The notes under the pieces are model-generated. The model was not told the DNA's origin and did no database searches. It saw only the letters and a program-made list of their open reading frames with translations. Below, piece by piece: positions 44,450-53,344 of a DNA stretch of 64,000 nucleotides. How positions within the stretch are numbered: position 1 is the stretch's first letter; each line of letters starts with the position of its first letter. Source of the DNA: Streptomyces sp. Y2F8-2 (lineage in GTDB: Bacteria > Actinomycetota > Actinomycetes > Streptomycetales > Streptomycetaceae); NCBI RefSeq assembly GCF_014905555.1, contig NZ_BNGS01000005.1, positions 620,001 to 684,000 on the forward strand. The letters are read 5' to 3'. A program made the position numbers and the translations under genes.

Positions 44450-44700
44450 TGCGCCACGTGGAGATCGAGTTCACCGTCGAGTTCGACGGCCGGGACGGTG
44501 GCGTGCGGGTCGAGTGCCGACGCGGACGGTGCGGTGTCCCACAGCACGCCGGGGACGTCGCCGTAGCCGCCGGGGACTTCCCCGTAGCCGCCGGAGACGT
44601 CAGGGGTCAGCTCCTGACCGGTCCGAGAACGGTGACGCACTTGACGTCGTTGCGCAGGCCACGGACCGAGACGGTGTCGCCGGGGGCGCCGGAGTGAGTT
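44450..44700 (-). pseudogene. GH29 fucosidase C-terminal remnant
   Basis: Between the GH31 and GH3 genes, the minus strand reads GLRNDVKCVTVLGPVRS before a stop (44607-44609). In another frame it reads VPGVLWDTAPSASALDPHATV followed by AVELDGELDL. Both pieces resemble the terminal beta-sandwich of alpha-L-fucosidases (VxxVTVLG and LDPxxTVxAxELDG patterns) in the right order. The catalytic domain is gone. An intact GH29 gene lies at 58692. Assignment is by eye from short motifs. Confidence 0.4.
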
Positions 44701-44751
44701 CTGCCGCCTGGCCTCCTCGGAAGCGGCGATGCGCTCCCGCCCGCGCCGCTC

Positions 44752-47634
44752 TCAGACGGCTCCGGCCTCGCCGTGCGGGTCGTCGGCGGGCGAGTCGAAG
44801 CGGAAGGCGGCGAGGCGGAAGGCGCCGTGCAGGGTCAGCCGCAGGTCGTGGACACCGTCGCCGGGGGCCTCGGTGTCGGCGGTTGCCGTGGTCCACGTGT
44901 AGCGACTGCCCGTGACCGGTACGGCGATCTCCGTCAGAAGCCGGTCGCCGGCCCGGACCTCAAGGCGTGCTTCACCCGGCCCGGTGTCCTCCCGCGCGAC
45001 CTCCGCCTCGAAGCGGGCGGCACGCGACAGGTCCACGGAGCGGAACAGCAGGGTCGCGGGGCGTGCGGGATCGGCCGGCGTCACCGCGTCGCCGGCAGTG
45101 CGGGTGGCGTCGACGAGGGTGACGTCCGTGTAGTCGTCGAAGTCGACGGCCAGGGTGCGCCGGTCGACGACCGCCCGGGGTGCGGGGGCCGTGCCGGTCA
45201 CCGTCAACCGTGCGGTGAGGGTGACGTGTTCCGCGGAACGGGCGACGAGGACCTCGTAGGCGCCGGGGTCCACGGTGAAGGTCCCGGTGGCGACGTCCCA
45301 GTGAGCGAGCTGTTCGGCGGGCAGCCGGAAGGCCAGTTGCCGGCTCTCGCCTGCCTCGAGCCGTACCTTGCGGAAGTCCGCGAGCTTGAGCCGGGGTGCC
45401 TCGTAGCGGGTGTCCAGGGCACGGACGTACAGCTGGACCACCTCGCTTCCGGGCCGCGCTCCGGTATTGGAGAGCGCCACCGTGACGTCGAGCGTGCCGT
45501 CCTGCGCCACCGTCGCTGTGGACAGCCGCAGGTCGTCGTGGGCGAAGTCGGTGTAGGACAGGCCGTGGCCGAACGGGTACAGGGGTGCCGTGCGGTGGTA
45601 CTGGTAGGTCCAGCCCGCCTTGACGACGTCGTAATCGAGGGGGTGCGGGAGCTCGTCGTCGCCCCGGTACCAGGTCTGCGGCAGCCGGCCCGCGGGGTCG
45701 GCCTCGCCGAGCAGCACGGCGGCCAGTGCCCGGCCTGTCTCCTGCCCGCCGTGGGACGTCCACACCACGGCGGGCAGGTGCTCGTCGGCCCAGTCGAGGG
45801 CGTAGGGGTAACTGCTCATGACGACCAGCGCCGTCTCCGGGCGGACCGCGGCCACCGTGCGCAACAGCGCTTCCTGGGTCTCGGGCAGGGCGATTCCGGT
45901 ACGGTCCTCGGTCTCGCGGCCGTTGATGAGCGGGTGGTTGCCGAGGACGACGATCGCCACGTCGGCCGCCTCGGCGACGGCCTGGGCCTGCGCCGCGCCG
46001 TCCCGCAGCAGCTCCCGCTGCCAGCGTTCGGCGGCCTGCGGGGTTTCGGCGGTGACGCGGACGCGGCCGTCGGCGGGATCGACGACCGCGTAGCGGCCGG
46101 TGAAGACGTTGCGCAGGAGCACGGTGTCGGAGTCGCCGACCGGATCGGGCTCCAGGAGGAAAGTTTCGTTGATGAACCAGGTCTTGATGACCTCCTGGTC
46201 CGCGACGAGCGAGTCGTCGTCCTTGCGCGTGAGGTAGCGGCCGGTTGCGGTGTCGCGCAGGGTCAGGACACCGTTTCCCCACTCGGAGACGTCGAACGCG
46301 GTCCCGCCCAACGGGTCGCCCGTGGTGCGGGAACGCAGCGCGATCCGGTCGGCGCACTCCGCGGTGACGACGTCGCCCCGGCCTTCACCGAGCGCCGCGC
46401 TCAGCCCGGAGGCGATGCCGACCTGGTAGGGCAGGGTGCCGCTGTACCAGTCCTCGTACAGGGCGTCGGCGAGCGGGCCGATGACGGCGATCCGCGGTGC
46501 GCGGTCCGCGTCGAGGGGCAGCAGGCCGTCGTTCTTGAGCAGCACCACCGACTCGGTCGCGGCGCGCAGGGCGAGGGCGCGATGCTCGGCGCAGTCGATC
46601 ACCTCCGGGCCGATGCCGCTGTACGGGTCGAGGTCCGGGTCGAACTCGCCGAGCCGGAAGCGGAGTTGCAGCTGGCGCCGTACCGCGCGGTCGACGTCCG
46701 CCTCGTCGATCAGGCCGCGCTCCAGCGCCTCGCGCAGTCGGCCGATCACGGTCGTGCTGTCCTCGTTCTGGTCGGTGAAACTGTCGATGCCGGCTTTCAG
46801 TGCGGCGGCGTGGCCCGCGGCGTGGTCGTCGAAGTAGTGCTCCTGGTCGACCAGGTTGGACGGCGCCTCGGCGTCGCTGACGACGAACAGCTCATGTCCG
46901 GTCGGCAGGACCCAGCTGCGCAGTTCGGTCTCGATGAGCGGACTGACGTGGCAGGGACGGCCGTTGACCAGGTTGTACGCGGCCATCGCGCCGGTCGCCG
47001 CGCCCGAGGCGACGACGGGCCGGAAGGCGGCCAGGTCGTACTCCTGCAGGACGCGGGGGCGCAGACCGGAGGAGGTGACGCAGCGGTCGTCCTCGTTGTT
47101 GTAGGCGAGGAAGTGCTTGAGCACCGCGGCCGCGCGCAGGTAGGTGGGGTGGCCGCCGGCCAGGCCCGCGCAGTAGGCCGTGCCCAGCCGCGCGGTGTGT
47201 ACCGGGTCCTCGGAATAGCCCTCCTCGTTGCGCCCCCATCGCGGGTCGCGGAGCAGGTTCACCACGGGGGCCCAGGCCTGGAGGCTGTTGGTGCCGATGC
47301 CGTTCGCCGTCGGGCGGTGGTGGTGGAAAGCGCGCAGCTCGGTGGAGACGGCCTCGGCGACCTGGTGGACCAGGTCCTCGTCCCAGGTCGCGCCCAGTCC
47401 CACGGCCTGCGGGAAGACCGTCGCCTCGCCGAGCCAGGACACGCCGTGCAGCGCCTCCGTGCCGGTGCGGAACGCGGCGATGCCGAGGCGTTCGACGGCC
47501 GGCGCGTACTGGTGCAGCAGCGCGATCCGCTCGTCGAGCGTGAGCCGGCCGAGCAGGTCGTCGACGCGCTTGTCGATCGGCAGCGCCGGGTCGCGGAACG
47601 GGAGCCGGGCGGCGGGCAGGGAGGGAGAACCCAC
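44752..47634 (-). CDS. GH3 beta-glucosidase/beta-xylosidase with inserted trefoil-like and C-terminal CBM6-like domains
   Basis: A 960-residue intracellular GH3 protein. The (beta/alpha)8 part has KHFLAYNNEDDR near residue 173 and the nucleophile D254 in FVVSDAEAP. The alpha/beta sandwich restarts after an insert at about residues 430-545 with repeated LTLRDTATGRYLT / VLLRNVFTGRYAVV units, resembling a fascin/ricin-like beta-trefoil where many GH3 enzymes carry PA14. An Fn3-like domain follows, then a CBM6-like beta-sandwich (about 835-950). GTG 47634 was chosen because GGGG lies 8 bases upstream; a longer frame to 47700 would cover the operator. Probable role: removal of backbone glucose from xyloglucan oligomers. 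Confidence 0.85.
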   Translation of the reverse strand: MGSPSLPAARLPFRDPALPIDKRVDDLLGRLTLDERIALLHQYAPAVERLGIAAFRTGTEALHGVSWLGEATVFPQAVGLGATWDEDLVHQVAEAVSTELRAFHHHRPTANGIGTNSLQAWAPVVNLLRDPRWGRNEEGYSEDPVHTARLGTAYCAGLAGGHPTYLRAAAVLKHFLAYNNEDDRCVTSSGLRPRVLQEYDLAAFRPVVASGAATGAMAAYNLVNGRPCHVSPLIETELRSWVLPTGHELFVVSDAEAPSNLVDQEHYFDDHAAGHAAALKAGIDSFTDQNEDSTTVIGRLREALERGLIDEADVDRAVRRQLQLRFRLGEFDPDLDPYSGIGPEVIDCAEHRALALRAATESVVLLKNDGLLPLDADRAPRIAVIGPLADALYEDWYSGTLPYQVGIASGLSAALGEGRGDVVTAECADRIALRSRTTGDPLGGTAFDVSEWGNGVLTLRDTATGRYLTRKDDDSLVADQEVIKTWFINETFLLEPDPVGDSDTVLLRNVFTGRYAVVDPADGRVRVTAETPQAAERWQRELLRDGAAQAQAVAEAADVAIVVLGNHPLINGRETEDRTGIALPETQEALLRTVAAVRPETALVVMSSYPYALDWADEHLPAVVWTSHGGQETGRALAAVLLGEADPAGRLPQTWYRGDDELPHPLDYDVVKAGWTYQYHRTAPLYPFGHGLSYTDFAHDDLRLSTATVAQDGTLDVTVALSNTGARPGSEVVQLYVRALDTRYEAPRLKLADFRKVRLEAGESRQLAFRLPAEQLAHWDVATGTFTVDPGAYEVLVARSAEHVTLTARLTVTGTAPAPRAVVDRRTLAVDFDDYTDVTLVDATRTAGDAVTPADPARPATLLFRSVDLSRAARFEAEVAREDTGPGEARLEVRAGDRLLTEIAVPVTGSRYTWTTATADTEAPGDGVHDLRLTLHGAFRLAAFRFDSPADDPHGEAGAV

Positions 47635-47667
47635 GAGGTAGACCCCTAAGCAGGCTGGGTGCGGGCT

Positions 47668-47683
47668 GTCGAAGCGCTTCGAC
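47668..47683. promoter_or_regulatory. LacI-type operator upstream of GH3
   Basis: GTCGAAGCGCTTCGAC is a perfect 16-base palindrome with the central CG step typical of LacI-family sites. It lies 34 bases upstream of the GH3 start, so binding would block that gene. Confidence 0.7.
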
Positions 47684-47791
47684 GCTCTCACCGCAGCCAC
47701 AGGCTGTCAACGACCTGGGACAAAAGAAATTTTCTTGATGCCTGCCCTCTTGTTTCGCAAGAAAGGTGTCAATAAGGTTCGGCCGCCAGGT

Positions 47792-47801
47792 GAAGCGCTT
47801 C
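47792..47801. promoter_or_regulatory. Second LacI-type operator
   Basis: GAAGCGCTTC repeats the core of the 47668 operator; the flank is TGAAGCGCTTCGA, one side imperfect. The two cores are about 121 bases apart, about 11.5 helical turns, and could be bridged by a tetramer or serve the two divergent promoters. Confidence 0.6.
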
Positions 47802-47829
47802 GACGCTCCGAAGGGGAAGGGCCGCCGCC

Positions 47830-47964
47830 TTGAGTAACGAGTTGAACCGCAGAAGCTTCGTCGGCACAGCATGGTCGACTCCGGTTCCCGTGAGCACAGC
47901 GGTGCGGAAATGCTCCTGCACGAACGGGTGGACGATCAGCGCGATCAAAAGGTGAACCGGTCGC
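47830..47964 (+). pseudogene. Possible Tat signal-peptide remnant
   Basis: TTG 47830 after a GGGGAAGGG stretch reads LSNELNRRSFVGTAWSTP, a good twin-arginine start (NRRSFVG), but the hydrophobic core is missing and the frame soon ends. It may be the leftover N-terminus of a secreted hydrolase gene lost from the locus. Confidence 0.3.
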
Positions 47965-47989
47965 GCGCCTGCAACGCCGCCCTTTGACC

Positions 47990-48039
47990 GGGAGCGGCTC
48001 CGCCCGCCCATTCCCCGCTGCTGGAGCGGAGCCGCTCCC
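47990..48039. promoter_or_regulatory. Inverted repeat before the lacI-GH42-GH36 operon
   Basis: GGGAGCGGCTCCGC (47990-48003) and its exact complement (48026-48039) are separated by 22 bases. Each arm also contains GGAGC-G/C-GCTCC, a near-palindrome similar to CebR-type boxes. It could be a stem-loop or a pair of repressor half-sites, 34 bases upstream of the regulator start. Confidence 0.5.
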
Positions 48040-48072
48040 TCACCACCGCCAGGAAGGACACCGAGCGCCACC

Positions 48073-49101
48073 ATGGTGAGACCCGCACGCGCCTCCAGCA
48101 CGGTCGGCTACGCGCTCGACGGCAAGCGCCCGATCTCCGAGGAGACCCGGCGTCGCGTCCCCCGTTCCGCGGCCGCTCCGGGCTACCACCTCGACGCCGG
48201 CGCCCGCGCGCCGGCGGGCCGCCGCTCGCACGTCATCGCCCTCATGGTGCCGCTGCGCACCGACGTGTACGTGCCGATCACGACGGAGATCGCCCTCTCC
48301 GTCACCACGGCGGCCCGCCGGCACGGGTACGACGTCCTGCTGATCACCGACGACGAGGGGCCCGACGGGGTGCGGCGGGTGGCGGCGAGCGGGCTGGCGG
48401 ACGGCGTGATCCTCATGGACGTCGGGCTGGACGACCAACGCGTCCCCGCGCTGCGGGCCGAGGGCACGCAGTCCGTGCTCATCGGCCTGCCCGACGACCC
48501 GCGCGGACTGTCCTGCGTCGACCACGACTTCGCGGCCGCCGGTGCGCTGTGCGTGGACCACCTCGCCGATCTCGGCCACCGGGACGTCGCCTTCATCGGC
48601 TACGGGTCCGGCGTCCACAAGCGGCACGCCGGATACGCCGTACGCACCCTGGCGGGCTTCGGTGAGCGCGCCGGGCAGCGCGGTGTGCGCTTCCTGCACC
48701 GTGCGTGCGACGGGACGCACGAGGGCACCGCCGGGACACTGGCCCGCATTCTCGCCGACCGGCCCGAGACCACCGGGTTCGTGGTGCAGAACGAGGGAGC
48801 GATCGGCCCGCTGCTCACCCTGCTGGGCGCCGGCGGGCGGTCGGTTCCCAAGGACGCCTCGGTGGTCGCCCTGTACCCGGAGCAGCCGGCCGAGCAGCAC
48901 ACGTCCGCGCTCACCGCCGTCTCCGGACCGGCACAGGAACTCGGCCGTGTGGCGGTCGAGCAGTTGATGAGCCGGCTCGACGCCGTGATGCGGCAGGAGC
49001 AGCCCGTGGACGAATGTGTCCTGCTCGCACCAGCGCTGACGGTACGTCAGAGCAGTCACCCAGCATTTGCCGAGTCCCTTCGTTCCAAGGACCAGTCATG
49101 A
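48073..49101 (+). CDS. LacI-family regulator with shortened DNA-binding domain
   Basis: A 342-residue protein. The sugar-binding part is normal (HVIALMVPLRTDVYVPITTE, CVDHDFAAAGALCVDHLADL). The N-terminus, MVRPARASSTVGYALDGKRP, lines up with the usual MVTLADVARHAGVS...STVSYALSGKR only if about seven residues of the first two HTH helices are missing, and the hinge-helix region (GARAPAGRR) is also atypical. No better upstream start exists in frame. The stop overlaps the GH42 start by 4 bases. It may no longer bind DNA, or binds differently. Confidence 0.78.
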   Translation: MVRPARASSTVGYALDGKRPISEETRRRVPRSAAAPGYHLDAGARAPAGRRSHVIALMVPLRTDVYVPITTEIALSVTTAARRHGYDVLLITDDEGPDGVRRVAASGLADGVILMDVGLDDQRVPALRAEGTQSVLIGLPDDPRGLSCVDHDFAAAGALCVDHLADLGHRDVAFIGYGSGVHKRHAGYAVRTLAGFGERAGQRGVRFLHRACDGTHEGTAGTLARILADRPETTGFVVQNEGAIGPLLTLLGAGGRSVPKDASVVALYPEQPAEQHTSALTAVSGPAQELGRVAVEQLMSRLDAVMRQEQPVDECVLLAPALTVRQSSHPAFAESLRSKDQS

Positions 49102-51083
49102 CCACCCGCAGCCTGACCGACCGCCTGGGCGGCCTCGCCTTCGGCGGCGACTACAACCCCGAGCAGTGGGACGAACCGGTGTGGAAGGAGGACGACGAGC
49201 TGATGCGCCGGGCCAGGGTCAACCTGGCCACCGTCGGCGTCTTCTCCTGGGCCCTGCTGGAACCGGAGGAGGGCCGTTACGACTTCACCTGGCTGGACGC
49301 CCACATCGACCGCCTGCACGCGAACGGCGTGGCCGTCGACCTGGCCACCCCCACCGCCTCCCCGCCGCCCTGGTTCACCCTGGCCCACCCCGACGCGCTG
49401 CCGGTCACCCCGGACGGCACCCGCCTCACCCACGGCAGCCGCGACACCTACTGCCTCACCGCGCCCGCCTACCGCAGCGCGGCCCGCCGGATCGCCTCCG
49501 CCCTGGCCGAACGGTACGGCGACCACCCCGCCCTCGCGCTGTGGCACGTGCACAACGAGTACGGCACGCTCTGCTACTGCGACCACACCGCTGCCGCCTT
49601 CCGGGTGTGGCTGCGCGCCCGCCACGGCTCGCTGGACACCCTCAACCACGCGTGGGGGACCGCCTTCTGGAGCCAGCGCTACACCTCCTGGGAGCAGGTG
49701 CTGCCGCCGCGCGCGACGCAGTGGCACAAGAACCCCGGCCAGGCACTGGACTTCCGCCGCTTCTGGTCCGACGAGATCATCGCCGGCTGCCGCGAGCAGC
49801 GCGACGCGATCCGCGCGCACAGCGACCGGCCGGTGACGACCAACCTGATGCTCCCCGCCTACCAGAACATCGACCTGTGGGCCCTGGCCCGCGAACTCGA
49901 CGTCGTCACCTCCGATCACTACCCCGGCTCACCCGGCCTGGACGCCGCCGCCGACACCGCCTTCCACGCCGACCGCACCCGCTCCCTGGCCGGCGGCCAC
50001 CCCTGGCTGCTGATGGAACAGGGCACCAATACCGTCTACGACCGCGACCGGGTCCTCGCCAAGGAACCCGGGGACATCCTGCGCCACACCCTCGGCCACA
50101 TCGCCCGCGGTTCGGAGGGCGCCCTCTTCTTCCAGTGGCGGCAGTCCCGGGCCGGCGCCGAGACGTGGCACTCGGCGATGGTCCCGCACGCGGGCCCCGA
50201 CAGCCGCATCTTCCGTGAGGTCACGCAGGCCGGCGAGGCGGTCGCCCGACTCGGGGAGCTGGCGGGATCGACGGTCACCGCTTCGGTGGCGGTCCTGCAC
50301 GACTCGGACGCCTGGTGGGCGCTCGGCGTGGACGGCCTGCCCTCCGCGGACCTCGACTACCACGCGGCACTCGGCCGGGCGCACCGGGCACTGTGGGACG
50401 CCGGCGTCACGGTCGACTTCGCGCACCCCGAACACGACTTGAGCCGCTTCCCGCTCGTCATCGCGCCGGCCCTGTTCCTCCTGTCCGACAGGGCGGCCGA
50501 GAACCTGCGTCGTTACGTCGAGGGTGGCGGAACCCTCCTCGTCCAGCACGCGAGCGGATACGTCGACGACCGCATGCACGCCCGGCTCGGCGGTTACCCC
50601 GCCGACCCCCTCCGCGAGGCGCTGGGCATCCGCGTCGAGGAGTACCGGCCACTGCGCCACGACGAGCGGATCACCCTGTCGGACGGATCGCACGCCACCG
50701 TCTGGAGCGAGTCGCTGCGCGCCGAAGGTGCGGAGACGCTCGCCTCCTACACCCACGGCATGCTCGCCGGCAGCCCGGCGCTGACCCGTCACCGCTACGG
50801 CACCGGGCAGGGCTGGTACCTGTCCACCCGCCTCGACGACGCCGACCACGCCGCCCTGGTCGCCCGGCTGCTCGGCGAGGCGGAGGTGGGTCCCGAGGTG
50901 CCGGGCCTGCCTGCTCAGGTCGAGGCCGTCGTCCGGCAAGCCCCGGACGGCCGCCGCTGGCGCGTCCTGATCAACCACCGCCCCGAGCCCGTGCCCCTGC
51001 CGGAGCCCGGCCACGACCTGCTCACGGACAGCACGCTGTCCGAACTGCCGCCCGGCGGCTGCGCGGTGCTCCGCACGGCATGA
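49098..51083 (+). CDS. GH42 beta-galactosidase
   Basis: A 661-residue intracellular GH42 enzyme. The typical opening is FGGDYNPEQWDEPVWKEDD, with acid/base E154 in LWHVHNEYG, nucleophile E307 in WLLMEQGT, a zinc-site-like Cys cluster (GTLCYCDH), the GH42 trimerisation domain and a small C-terminal domain. No signal peptide. It removes terminal beta-galactose; in xyloglucan this is the second sugar of the L side chain. Translationally coupled to the regulator before it. Confidence 0.92.
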   Translation: MTTRSLTDRLGGLAFGGDYNPEQWDEPVWKEDDELMRRARVNLATVGVFSWALLEPEEGRYDFTWLDAHIDRLHANGVAVDLATPTASPPPWFTLAHPDALPVTPDGTRLTHGSRDTYCLTAPAYRSAARRIASALAERYGDHPALALWHVHNEYGTLCYCDHTAAAFRVWLRARHGSLDTLNHAWGTAFWSQRYTSWEQVLPPRATQWHKNPGQALDFRRFWSDEIIAGCREQRDAIRAHSDRPVTTNLMLPAYQNIDLWALARELDVVTSDHYPGSPGLDAAADTAFHADRTRSLAGGHPWLLMEQGTNTVYDRDRVLAKEPGDILRHTLGHIARGSEGALFFQWRQSRAGAETWHSAMVPHAGPDSRIFREVTQAGEAVARLGELAGSTVTASVAVLHDSDAWWALGVDGLPSADLDYHAALGRAHRALWDAGVTVDFAHPEHDLSRFPLVIAPALFLLSDRAAENLRRYVEGGGTLLVQHASGYVDDRMHARLGGYPADPLREALGIRVEEYRPLRHDERITLSDGSHATVWSESLRAEGAETLASYTHGMLAGSPALTRHRYGTGQGWYLSTRLDDADHAALVARLLGEAEVGPEVPGLPAQVEAVVRQAPDGRRWRVLINHRPEPVPLPEPGHDLLTDSTLSELPPGGCAVLRTA

Positions 51084-51157
51084 CTCCCCCGCCCGAGCCC
51101 ATCCCTCACCACTGGGGCCTGCCCCCCGTGCGTCTCACCCCCACCAGAAAGGCCATC

Positions 51158-53296
51158 ATGACCAGCGCACCGCAGACCCTCCGATGGGGCCACGCCGCCC
51201 TGGAGGTCGAGATCGGCGTCGGCGAGGACGGCACCGCCCGACTCATGCACATCGGCCTACCCGGCGGAACACCTCCCGAGCGGCGCTCCTGGCCTGCGCT
51301 GCCCCTGGTGGAGGTGACGGCCGCGGGGCACGGCCGTGCCTGGTCGAGCGGGCGTCTCATCGACTCGTACATCGGCGGGCGGCTGCGCTACCGCGCGCAC
51401 CGTGTGACCCGCGACGGCGACTGGCACGTGCTGACCGTCGAACTGCGCGACTTCGAGACCGGGCTGGGGGCGGAGGTGGTCCACCGCTCGCCGGACGGGG
51501 TGCCCGTACTGCGCAGCGAGGTGGTCCTGCGCAACGACGGGGAGGCCACGCTGCACCTGGAGTCGGTCTCCTCCCTCGTCGTGGGCTGCCTCGCGGACGG
51601 TCCGGAAGCCATCGGTGGCGCGGATCTGCTGTGGGCGGAGAACGACTGGGTCGCCGAATGCCGCTGGCAGCGCCGGCCGATGCGGGTGACCTCGCCGGTG
51701 CTGAGCGACCGCGTCGTCTACGACAACGGCAAGGGCGAGTTCACGCAGACCGGGCGGGGCGTGTGGTCCAGCTGCGGCCGCCTGCCCATGGGCGGCCTCA
51801 CCGACCGTCACTCGGGCCGCACCTGGCTGTGGCAGATCGAGCACAACGGCGGCGGCTGGCACTGGGAGTGCGGTGAACGCGACGAGCTGGCCTACCTGGC
51901 GCTGCTCGGCCCCACCGACACCCACCACGGCTGGCGCCATCCCCTGGAGCCCGGCGGCGAGTTCCGCACCGTACCCGTCGCCCTCGCCTTCAGCGCCGAG
52001 GGCGGCCCGGACGACGCGTTCGCCGCGCTCACCCGTTACCGCCGTGCGATCCGCCGCCCGCACCCCGACCACCAGCAGCTCCCCGTCATCTTCAACGACT
52101 ACATGAACTGCCTGATGGGCGACCCCACCACCGAGAAGCTGCTGCCGCTGATCGACGCGGCGGCCGAGGCGGGCGCGGAGTACTTCGTCATCGACGCCGG
52201 CTGGTACGACGGCGAGAACGGCGGCTGGTGGGACAGCGTCGGCGTCTGGGAGCCGGCCGCCTCCCGTTTCCCCGGGGAGCGCGGGATCCACGAGGTGCTG
52301 GACCGCATCCGGGAGCGCGGCATGGTGCCCGGCCTGTGGTTGGAGCCGGAGGTGATCGGCGTACGCAGCCCCATGGCCAAGGCCCTGCCGGACGAGGCGT
52401 TCTTCCGCCGCGACGGCGTCCGCGTCACGGATACCGGCCGCCACCACCTGGACCTGCGTCATCCGGCCGCCCGCGCCCACCTGGACCAGGTCGTGGACCG
52501 TCTGGTCGGCGAGTGGGGCGTCGGCTACCTGAAACTCGACCACAACATCGACCCCGGGTCCGGCACCAGCGCCCACCCCGGCGAGACCCCGGCCGCCGGC
52601 CTGCTCGGCCACAACCGCGCCCACCTGGACTGGCTCGACGGCATCCTGGACCGCTACCCGCACCTGGTGGTGGAGAACTGCTCCTCCGGAGGCATGCGCT
52701 GGGACCACGCCTTGCTGTCGCGGCTGCAACTGCAGTCCACCAGCGACCAGCAGAACCTCCAGCTGTACGCACCGATCGCCGCCTCCGCGCCCACCGCCGT
52801 CACCCCCGAGCAGGGCGCCGTCTGGGCCTACCCGCTGCCGGACGACTCCCTCGACGAGGTCGCCTTCACCATGGCCAACGCACTCCTCGGCCGCATCCAC
52901 CTGTCCGGCCTGCTCCCGGACCTGCGGCCCGAGGCCCGGGCCCTGGTCCATGAGGCCGTCACCGTGTACAAGGCCATCCGTGCCGACCTGCCTCAGGCCG
53001 TCCCCTCGTGGCCGCTCGGTCTCCCGGCCTGGGACGACCCGTGGCTCGCCGTGGCCCTGCGCGCCCCGGCCACCACCTACCTCACCGTCTGGCGCCGCCC
53101 CGGCGCCGAGTCGACCATGAGTCTCCCCCTGCCTCACCTCCGCGGCTCCGCCGCTCGCGTCGACCTCCTCTACCCCACCGCGAGCCGGGCCGTCGCCGCC
53201 TGGAACCCCGACACCGCCGGCCTCACGCTGACGCTGCCCACAGCTCCGTCCGCCGTGCTGCTCCGCCTCACCCACACGGTGCCGGACGCGTCCTGA
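51158..53296 (+). CDS. GH36 alpha-galactosidase
   Basis: A 712-residue GH36 enzyme. It has an N-terminal beta-supersandwich, then the barrel with FVIDAGWYDGENGGWWDSVG, nucleophile D461 in YLKLDHN and acid/base D516 in CSSGGMRWD. No signal peptide, so it acts inside the cell. ATG 51158 has AGAAAGG in front; an earlier in-frame ATG at 51080 would overlap the GH42 end and adds an unconserved Pro-rich leader. Alpha-galactose is not part of standard xyloglucan, so this broadens the locus toward galactomannan or raffinose-type sugars. Confidence 0.9.
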   Translation: MTSAPQTLRWGHAALEVEIGVGEDGTARLMHIGLPGGTPPERRSWPALPLVEVTAAGHGRAWSSGRLIDSYIGGRLRYRAHRVTRDGDWHVLTVELRDFETGLGAEVVHRSPDGVPVLRSEVVLRNDGEATLHLESVSSLVVGCLADGPEAIGGADLLWAENDWVAECRWQRRPMRVTSPVLSDRVVYDNGKGEFTQTGRGVWSSCGRLPMGGLTDRHSGRTWLWQIEHNGGGWHWECGERDELAYLALLGPTDTHHGWRHPLEPGGEFRTVPVALAFSAEGGPDDAFAALTRYRRAIRRPHPDHQQLPVIFNDYMNCLMGDPTTEKLLPLIDAAAEAGAEYFVIDAGWYDGENGGWWDSVGVWEPAASRFPGERGIHEVLDRIRERGMVPGLWLEPEVIGVRSPMAKALPDEAFFRRDGVRVTDTGRHHLDLRHPAARAHLDQVVDRLVGEWGVGYLKLDHNIDPGSGTSAHPGETPAAGLLGHNRAHLDWLDGILDRYPHLVVENCSSGGMRWDHALLSRLQLQSTSDQQNLQLYAPIAASAPTAVTPEQGAVWAYPLPDDSLDEVAFTMANALLGRIHLSGLLPDLRPEARALVHEAVTVYKAIRADLPQAVPSWPLGLPAWDDPWLAVALRAPATTYLTVWRRPGAESTMSLPLPHLRGSAARVDLLYPTASRAVAAWNPDTAGLTLTLPTAPSAVLLRLTHTVPDAS

Positions 53297-53344
53297 GCCG
53301 CCTGGCGCGTAACAACGATCCAAGGAACGAGAGGACTTGACCGA

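Noticed and set aside
44773..47649. 958-codon plus-strand frame opposite GH3
   Set aside because: Antisense shadow; the minus strand carries clear GH3 catalytic motifs.
47769..48101. Minus-strand frame (LLIALIVHPFVQEHF) between the GH3 and lacI genes
   Set aside because: A short hydrophobic run but no recognisable family, and it overlaps two operator-like repeats.
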